A program made the translations under genes and the position numbers. Below are positions 1 through 5,139 of a DNA stretch of 5,139 nucleotides, in pieces (position 1 is the first letter of the stretch; every line of letters starts with the position of its first letter). Source of the DNA: an uncultured Treponema sp. (GTDB lineage: Bacteria > Spirochaetota > Spirochaetia > Treponematales > Treponemataceae); NCBI GenBank assembly GCA_937885235.1, contig CAKZZK010000215.1, positions 1 through 5,139 on the forward strand, read 5' to 3'. The notes beneath the pieces are model-generated. The model ran no database searches. It was not told the origin of the DNA and saw only the letters and a program-made list of their open reading frames with translations.

Positions 1-1
1 G

Positions 2-550
2 CGCATGGTGTCGCGCTCGTCGTTCCGGCTGCACCGCCTGCCGCTGGAAGGGGAGTGCGTGCTTTTGACCACGGCGGCAGAACGGCCGGAAACGTTCCAG
101 CAGGTGCGCTCGTACGAGTTTGCCGCTGAAGACGGCACACCGCTCATCTCCGGCGTCAGCACCTGGGTCATGGTCGAGGCGGACAGCCACCGCATCATAC
201 CCTCGGCGGAATTTACGTTGCTGCCCCAGAGCGCGCTTGTCAGGGAACACGACTGCCTGCCCTACGGCAGGATAAAGACTCCCGCCGCCGCCGCACCCGC
301 AAGGATAAGGGCAAAAAGATTCTTCACCGGCGAAAGAGAGGCAGAAAGCTTTGGAGACAAAAAGTCCTTCAGCGCATTTTCACAAAGCCCTACTCCTTGC
401 AGCACCACAGTCTTGAAAGTATCTATATTTTCCGCATTGCCGTGCTTCTGCTGCAAGGCGAAAAGCTTTTCGATGAGCAGTGCTAAGTTTTCATCGGAAA
501 CAGCAGGAGCCTCAGTCTTGCAGAGCTCACTGCCTATAGCGGAAAGGTAG
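2..550 (+). CDS. Acyl-ACP thioesterase, N-terminal hot-dog half only (partial, fused to antisense sequence)
   Basis: Acyl-ACP thioesterases release fatty acids from acyl carrier protein in the cytoplasm. The first ~92 residues from the ATG at position 5 match the first hot-dog domain of this family: an SRSSFRLHRLPLEGE stretch (residues 3-17; family pattern 'SR..i.i.R.P..Ge'), then an RSYEFAAEDGTPL strand pair (35-47) and STWVMVEADSHRI (52-64; the typical 'S.WV..d..trR'). The frame is open to the window edge (CGC at 2-4), so the ATG is probably internal and the true start lies outside. The family is normally about 240-250 residues with a second hot-dog domain carrying an Asn-His-Val-Asn-Asn type motif. 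That motif is absent in every frame here. From about position 285 to the TAG at 548-550 the frame is Ser-rich, unlike the family, and exactly antisense to the ATPase gene, so those codons are probably not genuine. Identity of the N-terminal part is fairly sure; the end coordinate is only the frame's stop. Confidence 0.6.
   Translation, partial: RMVSRSSFRLHRLPLEGECVLLTTAAERPETFQQVRSYEFAAEDGTPLISGVSTWVMVEADSHRIIPSAEFTLLPQSALVREHDCLPYGRIKTPAAAAPARIRAKRFFTGEREAESFGDKKSFSAFSQSPTPCSTTVLKVSIFSALPCFCCKAKSFSMSSAKFSSETAGASVLQSSLPIAER
256..271. other. 6-bp hairpin enclosing the ATPase stop codon
   Basis: CCTGCC (256-261), loop CTAC, GGCAGG (266-271). The loop holds the ATPase TAG stop (complement of 262-264). 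It has no T-run on either side, so it is a weak terminator candidate. Its coincidence with the suspected breakpoint makes it worth noting. Confidence 0.25.
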
Positions 551-1638
551 CGTTCAAGCCGCACGATGAGCTTTTCAAGCGTCACCGGATGGGAAAGCTC
601 CTTTGCAGAAAAGATGCTCTGATAAAACGGCAGCTGCTTTTCATACTGCTTGGAAAGCCACTGTTCCGTACGCGGGTCGGCACAGAAAACATCGCGCAGC
701 TTGCCGCTGAACAGCGCATCAAGATCGGTGATAATCCTGCTGTTTGTGCCCAAAAGTGCGCAGACCTTGCAGAAAACGCCAAGCTCATCCTTGCCGCCAA
801 CATCGATGATGCCCGTGCCCGCCATGCCGCGCCCCGCACCGACATAGGGCAAAAGCTGGGTAAAGAGCTGCTGGTCCGTGTAGCCCTCGACAAAAATCTG
901 ATTGTCAGAAAAGAAAAACTGCTTGTGATAGGTATTGAAGCGCGGAAGGAAGCGGCGGAACAACTCAGCATCCTTCTTGTCAAGGCTGTCGATATGGGTG
1001 GGCTCTCGGTTCGTATGGCAGACGATGACGCCCGTCAGCTCTTCGGCAAAGCGCAGGTCAATGAAAAAAGGAGAATGCGTAATCAGAAAGTACATGCGCC
1101 TGGGATGGCGTGATGACACGCGGCGCAGTTCATCGGCAAAGAACTGCTGAAACTGCGGGTGCAAGTGCAGCTCTGGCTCGTCAAAGATGAGACAGGTGTT
1201 ACCAGTGTTCGCATAGAGTGCGACAAGCAGCGTGATGATTTCCTTAAGCCCGTGGCATTCCACTTCCTTTAAATCATACTCTACGTTCCAAGCGCGGTTC
1301 ACCACAACGGGAACATAGCTGCCTTCCGCCCCCTGCTTGAAGACGATGGCTTTTCCAAACATATCGGAAAGTACCGTCTGTATCCTGCCCCGCACGTCCG
1401 CATTTGTCTGGAGTATGGCGAATGCCTCCCCTTCCGCGCCAACCCGGTCATGGTCAGCGCGCAGGAATTTGACGGAATAGCCGTGCCCTGCAAACTGGGA
1501 TGCCACAGCCTCAGCAAGGAGCGTCTTGCCGGAACCGTTGGGCCCCACAATCAGGTTTATGCGGGGCCAGAAATCCTTCTTAAAGACAGCCCGCCCCCAC
1601 AGGAAGGGAAGCTTGACCCGTACCGGAACTTCTACCAC
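262..1638 (-). CDS. OLD-family AAA ATPase with TOPRIM nuclease domain
   Basis: Predicted ATP-dependent nuclease of the OLD/GajA type (SMC-like ATPase plus TOPRIM). Residues are counted from the longer GTG start at 1662. Walker A is GPNGSGKT (40-47); a signature-like segment ECHGLKEIITLL lies at 135-146; Walker B is CLIFDEPELHLHP (157-169) with D161/E162; the switch His is in FLITHSPFF (192-200). The TOPRIM part follows: NQIFVEGYTDQQLF (254-267, catalytic Glu259), IIDVGGKDEL (285-294) and IITDLDALF (310-318, the DxD pair 313/315). All key residues are present. Start: GTG at 1636-1638 has AGGGG five bases upstream; GTG at 1660-1662 is also open but has no clear ribosome site and overlaps pyrE by 16 bases. 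The gene sits directly behind pyrE and is probably translated by coupling. Residues 449-465 form a hydrophobic Ala/Leu-rich tail ending at the TAG. That end coincides with a suspected breakpoint, so the C-terminus may be artificial. Role in defence or repair is inference from the family. Confidence 0.85.
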   Translation of the reverse strand: MVEVPVRVKLPFLWGRAVFKKDFWPRINLIVGPNGSGKTLLAEAVASQFAGHGYSVKFLRADHDRVGAEGEAFAILQTNADVRGRIQTVLSDMFGKAIVFKQGAEGSYVPVVVNRAWNVEYDLKEVECHGLKEIITLLVALYANTGNTCLIFDEPELHLHPQFQQFFADELRRVSSRHPRRMYFLITHSPFFIDLRFAEELTGVIVCHTNREPTHIDSLDKKDAELFRRFLPRFNTYHKQFFFSDNQIFVEGYTDQQLFTQLLPYVGAGRGMAGTGIIDVGGKDELGVFCKVCALLGTNSRIITDLDALFSGKLRDVFCADPRTEQWLSKQYEKQLPFYQSIFSAKELSHPVTLEKLIVRLERYLSAIGSELCKTEAPAVSDENLALLIEKLFALQQKHGNAENIDTFKTVVLQGVGLCENALKDFLSPKLSASLSPVKNLFALILAGAAAAGVFILP

Positions 1639-1646
1639 ACTAGCCC

Positions 1647-2324
1647 CTATCTGATGCCCCACTCGGCATAGTATGCATCGATTTCTTTCTTTATGCCGTC
1701 CGTAATCACGCCCGCCTTTCCCGGCACGTAAAGGTAGTCCACCACGTCTTTCATGGTCACGATGGCGCGGACAGGGAAGCCGTATTTTTCCTGAATGACT
1801 TCAAGCGCGCCCTTTTCGCCCTCCCCTGCCCGCTCCATGCGGTTCAAGCTCACCACCTCGCCGACTATGGTCATATCGCGGGCAGTCTCGCGTATAATAG
1901 GAACCGTTTCGTCTATCGATTTGCCCGAAGTGGTCACGTCCTCTATGATGAGCACACGGTCGCCGTCACGGATGCCGCTTCCGAGGAGCACGCCCTTGTC
2001 CGCCCCGTGGTCCTTTGCCTCTTTGCGGTTGGAACAGTACCTGATTTCCTTTCCATAGAGATTGCTGTAAGCTATGACGGCGGCAACCCCCAGCGGAATG
2101 CCCTTGTACGCAGGCCCGAAAAATACGTCGATGTCGTCACCAAAATGCTCATGGATGGCGCGGGCATAGAATTCGCCAAGCTGCCTGAGCTGCCCGCCGG
2201 TGACGTATGCCCCCGCGTTCATAAAGAAGGGGGATTTTCTCCCGCTTTTCAGCGTAAAGGAACCAAAGGAGAGCACCTTGCATGCCACCATAAAGTCAAT
2301 GAAATCTTTCTTATACTGTTCCAT
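1647..2324 (-). CDS. pyrE: Orotate phosphoribosyltransferase
   Basis: Joins orotate to PRPP to give orotidine 5'-monophosphate, the fifth step of de novo UMP synthesis, as a cytoplasmic dimer. The 225-residue product has every family landmark: TLKSGRKSP (24-32), FFGPAYKGIP (68-77), YCSNRKEAKDHG (96-107, with the catalytic-loop Lys and His) and the PRPP-binding loop VLIIEDVTTSGKSI (124-137, acidic pair E128/D129). Length is close to the usual 210-230. I chose the ATG at 2322-2324 because MEQYKKDFIDF lines up with the N-terminus I recall for E. coli PyrE; an ATG nine bases upstream (2331-2333) and a TTG at 2358-2360 are in frame, and none of the three has a strong Shine-Dalgarno. No pyrF or pyrK precedes it within the window; a divergently oriented gene begins about 180 bases away. 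The following ATPase gene overlaps or abuts its stop codon. The C-terminal segment after residue 195 (DYLYVPGKAG) is typical of the longer Gram-positive-like versions. Identification is secure. Confidence 0.96.
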   Translation of the reverse strand: MEQYKKDFIDFMVACKVLSFGSFTLKSGRKSPFFMNAGAYVTGGQLRQLGEFYARAIHEHFGDDIDVFFGPAYKGIPLGVAAVIAYSNLYGKEIRYCSNRKEAKDHGADKGVLLGSGIRDGDRVLIIEDVTTSGKSIDETVPIIRETARDMTIVGEVVSLNRMERAGEGEKGALEVIQEKYGFPVRAIVTMKDVVDYLYVPGKAGVITDGIKKEIDAYYAEWGIR

Positions 2325-2394
2325 GCCCGTCATTGTAGCCGATTTTCCCCGCAGGTGCAAGGCTTCACCATGAAATACTCTCGGCTTTCACATG

Positions 2395-2406
2395 CCATGG
2401 CCATGG
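2395..2406. repeat. 12-bp perfect palindrome CCATGGCCATGG
   Basis: CCATGGCCATGG is its own reverse complement and itself consists of two CCATGG palindromes back to back. It lies between pyrE and the divergent gene, about 70 bases upstream of the chosen pyrE start. Position would suit an operator for pyrE, but no regulator is identifiable and a chance palindrome cannot be excluded. Confidence 0.35.
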
Positions 2407-2428
2407 TTCGATAAAATACATATTTCTG

Positions 2429-2457
2429 TTGAAAACTCCCTTGAAAAAATGTATGCT
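2429..2457 (+). promoter_or_regulatory. Candidate sigma-70 type promoter for the plus-strand unit
   Basis: TTGAAA at 2429-2434 (one mismatch to TTGACA) is followed, after a 17-base spacer, by TATGCT at 2452-2457 (four of six to TATAAT). A start site near 2464 would give a leader of roughly 43 bases before the strong ribosome site and ATG at 2507. A second overlapping option is TTGAAA at 2441-2446 with CATAGT at 2463-2468 (16-base spacer). Prediction from consensus only. Confidence 0.4.
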
Positions 2458-2458
2458 T

Positions 2459-2472
2459 AGTTCATAGTTCAT
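2459..2472. repeat. Tandem 7-bp direct repeat (AGTTCAT x2)
   Basis: AGTTCAT occurs twice without spacing just downstream of the candidate -10 box at 2452-2457. It is flanked by a short inverted pair, GTATG (2451-2455) and CATAC (2470-2474). It could be an operator or simply a small duplication; there is no independent support for either. Confidence 0.3.
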
Positions 2473-2495
2473 ACAGGCGCTTGAAAAAGTACGGC

Positions 2496-2503
2496 AGGAG
2501 GAG
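2496..2503 (+). promoter_or_regulatory. Strong Shine-Dalgarno AGGAGGAG
   Basis: AGGAGG at 2496-2501 sits five bases before the ATG at 2507. It is the best ribosome site in the window, yet the frame it serves ends after only 12 codons. This makes the short frame a likely translated leader or the remnant of a longer gene. Confidence 0.65.
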
Positions 2504-2506
2504 TTT

Positions 2507-2545
2507 ATGTTCAAACGGAAAATCATAGCGAAATTCGAGGCGTGA
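2507..2545 (+). CDS. 12-residue leader peptide or broken 5' end of a gene
   Basis: Encodes MFKRKIIAKFEA and stops at TGA 2543-2545. It has a near-ideal Shine-Dalgarno, and its stop overlaps the GTG (2542-2544) that opens the large membrane-protein frame as GTGA, an arrangement compatible with coupled translation. A second reading: if one base were restored in GCGTGAAG to make a Trp codon, the frame would run on as FEAWKAAAVKKDALL, which resembles the N-terminus I recall for DUF4143-type AAA ATPases (MFKRKI...WK....ALL.eGaR..GK). No such ATPase follows, so this would be a frameshifted or recombined fragment. I cannot decide between a leader and a remnant. The sequence is basic (Lys/Arg-rich) and too short for domain calls. 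Confidence 0.4.
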   Translation: MFKRKIIAKFEA

Positions 2546-4305
2546 AGGCGGCAGCAGTGAAAAAAGACGCACTTTTAGAATCGATATTTTCCCAAAGCGG
2601 CAAGACGCGTGGCCCTAAAAACACGGACGATGAGGGATGCCAAGATAACGAACTCTTCCGTGATTATGGTGAAACAAACGATAGTTCGGCTAAGGGTGAG
2701 AACATCGGCGGAGTTGACGAAAGCGAGAAAAGCGACGACAGCGAAGTTGAGTTCGACCCGAAAAATCCCGGCTCGAGCCGATACCGGAACGTTGATGTCA
2801 AAATGGCGGAGCCGGAACTGTACACGCACAAGGACACGGGCGAGGAATGCGGCGGGTTTGAGCTGCGCGAGGGCGTGATTACGGGGCTGCCGCTTGAGCC
2901 GAACGACCATTTTGAGTGCACCAAAAGCGACGGCTCGCGCGAGGAGATTTCGGATTGGCGGCTGTTTTTGTACGACCGCGAGGGCGGCTGTCTGTGCGTC
3001 TTGGAGTATTACCGGGCAATCCGCGCGCTGCAACATCTTGCGGAGTACGGCGAGAAGTTCCTTATCGGCGAAAAGGACGGCTATGCGGTAACGACGCCGC
3101 TCACGCGCGACGAGTTGCAGGCGGTGCTGGACGCGGTGACCGAGGCGGAGATTGATGAAATCGATGAGGGCGAAGAGTCCGAGGGCGAAGAAGCCGAAAC
3201 CGTCTACCTCAACCCCGCCGACGACCCGAACGCGCCGTATCTCACGCGGCTTGCGGCACGATGGAAACTCTTTTTGCCCGCGCTGATTCTGCTTCCGCTC
3301 TACAGTGCGGCAAATTACACAAGCGGGCTTATCAATATGTCCTCGTCGGAAAAGCTCTCGCTCTTTTTGTGTTCGCTCGCGTTGAGTGCCGCGCTCTTTT
3401 CGGGGAGCTATATCGTGGGCTATTTCCTTCTTTCACTCGTTCCCCGCTTCTTCAAAAAGAAAGCGCACACGATTCTGAAAGTCCTTGCGATTTTCTGCGT
3501 TATCGACATTCTTTTGCGTTTAGTTCTGATTCTTGCTCTTCGCAGGGCTTCTGACACCGCCGCAAATCCGTGCGTATTCGCCTTCGGCACGCTCTTCGCG
3601 ATTTTCGATGTGTGGACGAAGCGGCGGCACATGTTCAGGCGGATTTTGTATGCTTCTTTTGTGATTCTGCTCTTTGCGTGCTGGCACTTTTTGGGGATTG
3701 GGAAAGGCTCGCTGGTGTTCGCGGCGGCGGCTCTGCTCGCTTTCGGCGGAATCTGTTTGTTCAATGCGCTCGCCGACTCAGAAAAGGCACGGAAAATCCG
3801 TGAGAAATGCGCGGCGTTTTTCAAAAGCTGGAAAGTGCGCCTTGCGCTCATTGCGGCGGTCGCCTCGTTCGCGTTCTTCGTGTGGTGGCTCGACTTTGAG
3901 GCGGGCGTAATTCTGTGGGCGGTGTTCGTCGTAGCGATTTCGATTATTGTCTATGGAGTACACAGTTTGTTTGAAATATGTGGAAACATTTTCGGCGACA
4001 AGCTCGCACAGGACGGCATTTCTTTCAGCGATTCGGGCGATGTCGTTACGAATGACGAAGAAGAAGATTATGATGACGGCACGGACGACGGCGAAGAGCA
4101 GAACCGTGATTCCGAGAAAGAAGCCGAGCTCTACGACCCGAGCGAAATCAGCTTTGGCAACGAGGGCGAACAGCTCCCATATATCCGACGATTCGGAAAA
4201 GCGGGAACGCCGTGCGGCATTTACTCGCTCACGGCGGGCGTGGCGGTGGTCATCAGGTCTATGTCCTTGACGGTTAGATCCTTGATGCCGTTGGCCTCGG
4301 TGTAG
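2542..4305 (+). CDS. Unrecognised multi-pass membrane protein with acidic linkers and repeated modules (3' end probably truncated)
   Basis: I do not recognise this 587-residue product. Order: acidic, Ser/Asp/Glu-rich start (28-72); a soluble stretch (73-195); an acidic linker (199-219); about eight hydrophobic segments (roughly 242-262, 273-299, 311-335, 344-358, 367-385, 389-410, 432-450, 455-476); then a second very acidic linker (504-528). Short modules recur after each acidic run: VEFDPKNPGSSRYRNV (69-84), VYLNPADDPNAPYLTRL (221-237) and ELYDP...LPYIRRF (529-551). The first and third are followed by related segments, GEECGGFELREGVI (100-113) and GTPCGIYSLTAGVA (555-568). There is no signal peptide, so the soluble parts may be cytoplasmic. 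Start: GTG 2542 overlaps the leader's TGA; no good ribosome site of its own, so coupling is likely, or the true start is different. After about residue 568 the frame is antisense to a phage gene and the repeat similarity ends, so the real C-terminus is probably lost. Function unknown; envelope or contact-related roles would be speculation. Confidence 0.7.
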   Translation: MKAAAVKKDALLESIFSQSGKTRGPKNTDDEGCQDNELFRDYGETNDSSAKGENIGGVDESEKSDDSEVEFDPKNPGSSRYRNVDVKMAEPELYTHKDTGEECGGFELREGVITGLPLEPNDHFECTKSDGSREEISDWRLFLYDREGGCLCVLEYYRAIRALQHLAEYGEKFLIGEKDGYAVTTPLTRDELQAVLDAVTEAEIDEIDEGEESEGEEAETVYLNPADDPNAPYLTRLAARWKLFLPALILLPLYSAANYTSGLINMSSSEKLSLFLCSLALSAALFSGSYIVGYFLLSLVPRFFKKKAHTILKVLAIFCVIDILLRLVLILALRRASDTAANPCVFAFGTLFAIFDVWTKRRHMFRRILYASFVILLFACWHFLGIGKGSLVFAAAALLAFGGICLFNALADSEKARKIREKCAAFFKSWKVRLALIAAVASFAFFVWWLDFEAGVILWAVFVVAISIIVYGVHSLFEICGNIFGDKLAQDGISFSDSGDVVTNDEEEDYDDGTDDGEEQNRDSEKEAELYDPSEISFGNEGEQLPYIRRFGKAGTPCGIYSLTAGVAVVIRSMSLTVRSLMPLASV

Positions 4306-4526
4306 GCCATGTGCGCGGCGATGATGAGGTAGATGGTTTTCTTGATGTCAGGCATCCGCTGTTGCTGGATGCTCTCAATGGCCTCCTGCATGAAGTCGGT
4401 GATGTCGCAGCCTGACATATCCTTGAAGGATATCTCGGTGGCGTAGCAGTAGGCCAGGGCAACGTCGGTCTGTACGATGTTGCCGTCAGCGTCTTTCTTG
4501 CTGATCTTAATGGTTTTTTCTGTCAT
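4221..4526 (-). CDS. Phage tail assembly chaperone-like protein (C-terminus probably truncated)
   Basis: A 101-residue soluble protein resembling small proteins encoded just after the tail tube gene in Bacteroidales siphophages and prophages, recalled rather than searched. Such proteins usually act as tail assembly chaperones coating the tape measure protein. Visible features: a Lys-rich start (MTEKTIKISKKDADG), VALAYCYATEISFKDMSG (22-39), an acidic DITDFMQEAIESI helix (41-53) and a helical KKTIYLIIAAHMAY (62-75). ATG at 4524-4526 is preceded by AAGGA three bases away, a good ribosome site. It lies 124 bases downstream of the tail tube gene, same strand. The end, DIDLMTTATPAVSE then TAA, breaks off where I recall relatives continuing for a few dozen residues past a similar 'ATP' segment, and the stop falls at the suspected junction with the membrane protein. 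No -1 slippery site of the gpG/gpT type is visible before the break. Confidence 0.6.
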   Translation of the reverse strand: MTEKTIKISKKDADGNIVQTDVALAYCYATEISFKDMSGCDITDFMQEAIESIQQQRMPDIKKTIYLIIAAHMAYTEANGIKDLTVKDIDLMTTATPAVSE

Positions 4527-4554
4527 AGTTCCTTGGGGTTTTGTTGATGATAGT

Positions 4555-4572
4555 CCGTCGGAGAACCGACGG
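4555..4572. other. GC-rich 7-bp hairpin between the two phage tail genes
   Basis: CCGTCGG (4555-4561), loop AGAA, CCGACGG (4566-4572); a T-G wobble can extend it by one pair. In the minus-strand transcript it stands about 28 bases upstream of the chaperone start. No U-run follows it, so it is not a standard intrinsic terminator; it may pause, process or attenuate the transcript to lower chaperone output relative to tube protein. That role is inference. Confidence 0.45.
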
Positions 4573-4650
4573 GAACGGTAGCTTGATAAAGGCCGCCGCT
4601 CCGCTGGCTTTGGAAAAGAAGAGCAAGGCGGGCGGCGGTCGGTGAGAGGG

Positions 4651-5139
4651 TTATGCGGCTACGGTGTAGTCGCCGTAGCCGGTGAGCTGTGCGTCGTAGG
4701 TGGCGTTCTGTCGGTTGGGGCCGTTCAGCGTGAGCTGACTGACGATGACCGAGCCGCTGGCAATGACGGAGCCCTTCGTGCGGTTGTTCGTGCCTGTGGC
4801 ATTGGCGATGACCCACTTCACGGGGGTACTGCTCTCGTAGATGGTTTCGAGGTCGGAGAGAGACTTGCCCGCCACTGTCGATGTGATGGTCTCGCCACTG
4901 CGGATGAGCGCGCTGGTCGAGATGTCGTAGTTGAGAGCCGTCGGCTCCTGAATCTGCCAATCGCCGCTGGTGTCTTTCGTCGTGGCATCCTCCAGGCTCA
5001 GGCTGACATGCAGGGCGAGCGACTTGGCTGCTGCTATTACAGTCGTCGGTACTGCTGTGTTGTCGCTGCCGAGGTAGAGTCGCACGGTCTCGCCCTTGGT
5101 GAGCGAACCGGCTGCAACGGTTGTCGTGGTCGGTGTCGC
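4651..5139 (-). CDS. Phage major tail tube protein (N-terminus beyond the window)
   Basis: The frame is open to the window edge: reading from 5139 it gives ATPTTTTVAAGSLTKGET followed by VRLYLGSDNTAV, so the GTG at 5083-5085 is internal and the true start lies outside. It ends with TAA at 4651-4653 after GYGDYTVAA. The sequence is beta-rich and Thr/Ser-rich with the course expected of tail tube proteins: a strand pair with a short bound name-like start (KGETVRLYLG), ALHVSLSLEDATTKDTSGDW, EPTALNYDISTSALI, then SDLETIYESSTPVKWVIA, and a final SQLTLNGPNRQNATYDAQL strand set before the terminal Gly/Tyr. This follows the TP901-1-like major tail protein pattern, in the form I recall from Bacteroidales prophages ('S...D...KD....W' and 'G.A.I..L...a...d.At....l.G.G'). 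Tail tube proteins polymerise into the siphophage tail shaft. The chaperone-like gene follows in the same orientation, the canonical order. At least 162 codons are present. Codon use and context differ from the pyrE block. Confidence 0.75.
   Translation of the reverse strand, partial: ATPTTTTVAAGSLTKGETVRLYLGSDNTAVPTTVIAAAKSLALHVSLSLEDATTKDTSGDWQIQEPTALNYDISTSALIRSGETITSTVAGKSLSDLETIYESSTPVKWVIANATGTNNRTKGSVIASGSVIVSQLTLNGPNRQNATYDAQLTGYGDYTVAA
4656..4681. repeat. 9-bp perfect inverted repeat at the 3' end of the tail tube gene
   Basis: CGGCTACGG (4656-4664) and CCGTAGCCG (4673-4681) are exact reverse complements separated by eight bases. They lie in the last codons (GYGDYTVA) of the tail tube gene, directly before its TAA. 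In the transcript this would be a stable stem; no U-run follows, so a 3'-end protecting or processing role is more likely than termination, if it has any role. Confidence 0.4.

Noticed and set aside
582..983. Minus-strand 133-residue frame within the ATPase
   Set aside because: Ser/Arg-rich shadow in another frame of the ATPase gene with no recognisable motif.
589..1113. Plus-strand 174-residue open frame inside the ATPase gene
   Set aside because: Exactly antisense to ATPase codons carrying intact TOPRIM and H-loop motifs; no family resemblance of its own.
2007..2414. Plus-strand 135-residue frame over pyrE
   Set aside because: Antisense to the conserved pyrE sequence; product has no domain character.
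2575..3036. Minus-strand frames opposite the membrane protein's N-terminal half (also 2664-2924)
   Set aside because: Shadow frames; the plus strand shows internal protein repeats and acidic linkers that only make sense in its own frame.
3139..3200. GAG/GAA-rich run that could be taken for a simple repeat
   Set aside because: It encodes the acidic linker of the membrane protein with mixed codons and no fixed unit.
3420..3851. Minus-strand 143-residue basic frame opposite the membrane segments
   Set aside because: Its Arg/Lys/Ser-rich composition is what antisense of hydrophobic codons gives; no start context or family match.
4417..4433. Near-perfect palindrome ATATCCTT-G-AAGGATAT
   Set aside because: Lies in the coding sequence of the chaperone-like gene (EISFKDM codons), is short and has no positional reason to be an operator.
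4523..4960. Minus-strand 145-residue frame rich in His, Arg and Gln
   Set aside because: Alternative frame of the tail tube gene; the tube frame is longer, open to the window edge and has family-like beta structure.

Overview
The window reads as a mosaic of at least two, possibly three, DNA blocks. The left and middle (about 1-4235) look like a moderately GC-rich Firmicutes-type chromosome; my best guess is a gut or rumen Negativicute, at low confidence. The right end (about 4235-5139) looks like the tail module of a siphophage or prophage of the kind found in Bacteroidales. Taxonomy is recalled family resemblance, not a search result. No tRNA, rRNA, CRISPR array or insertion sequence was seen.

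Layout. (1) 2-about 285, plus strand: the first half of an acyl-ACP thioesterase, cut at the window start and again before its second hot-dog domain. (2) 1638-262, minus strand: an OLD-family ATPase with a TOPRIM domain, ending in a hydrophobic tail. (3) 2324-1647, minus strand: a complete orotate phosphoribosyltransferase (pyrE), directly upstream of the ATPase and overlapping its start, so the two form a coupled unit. (4) 2325-2506: a divergent intergenic region with a plus-strand promoter candidate, a 12-bp palindrome, a small tandem repeat and a strong ribosome binding site. (5) 2507-2545: a 12-codon reading frame overlapping, by GTGA, the next gene. (6) 2542 to about 4245, plus strand: a large membrane protein I do not recognise, with acidic linkers and a repeated short module. 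(7) 4526-4221 and (8) 5139-4651, minus strand: a tail-assembly-chaperone-like protein and a tail tube protein, in the usual siphophage order of tube then chaperone.

The main structural message is that two places show convergent genes each stopping in mid-domain and running into antisense sequence: near 265-300 (thioesterase against ATPase) and near 4225-4250 (membrane protein against phage chaperone). This is what recombination breakpoints or assembly chimeras look like, so gene neighbourhood should not be interpreted across these points. Within the middle block, the pyrE/OLD-ATPase unit and the repeat-bearing membrane protein are the parts with real biological interest.
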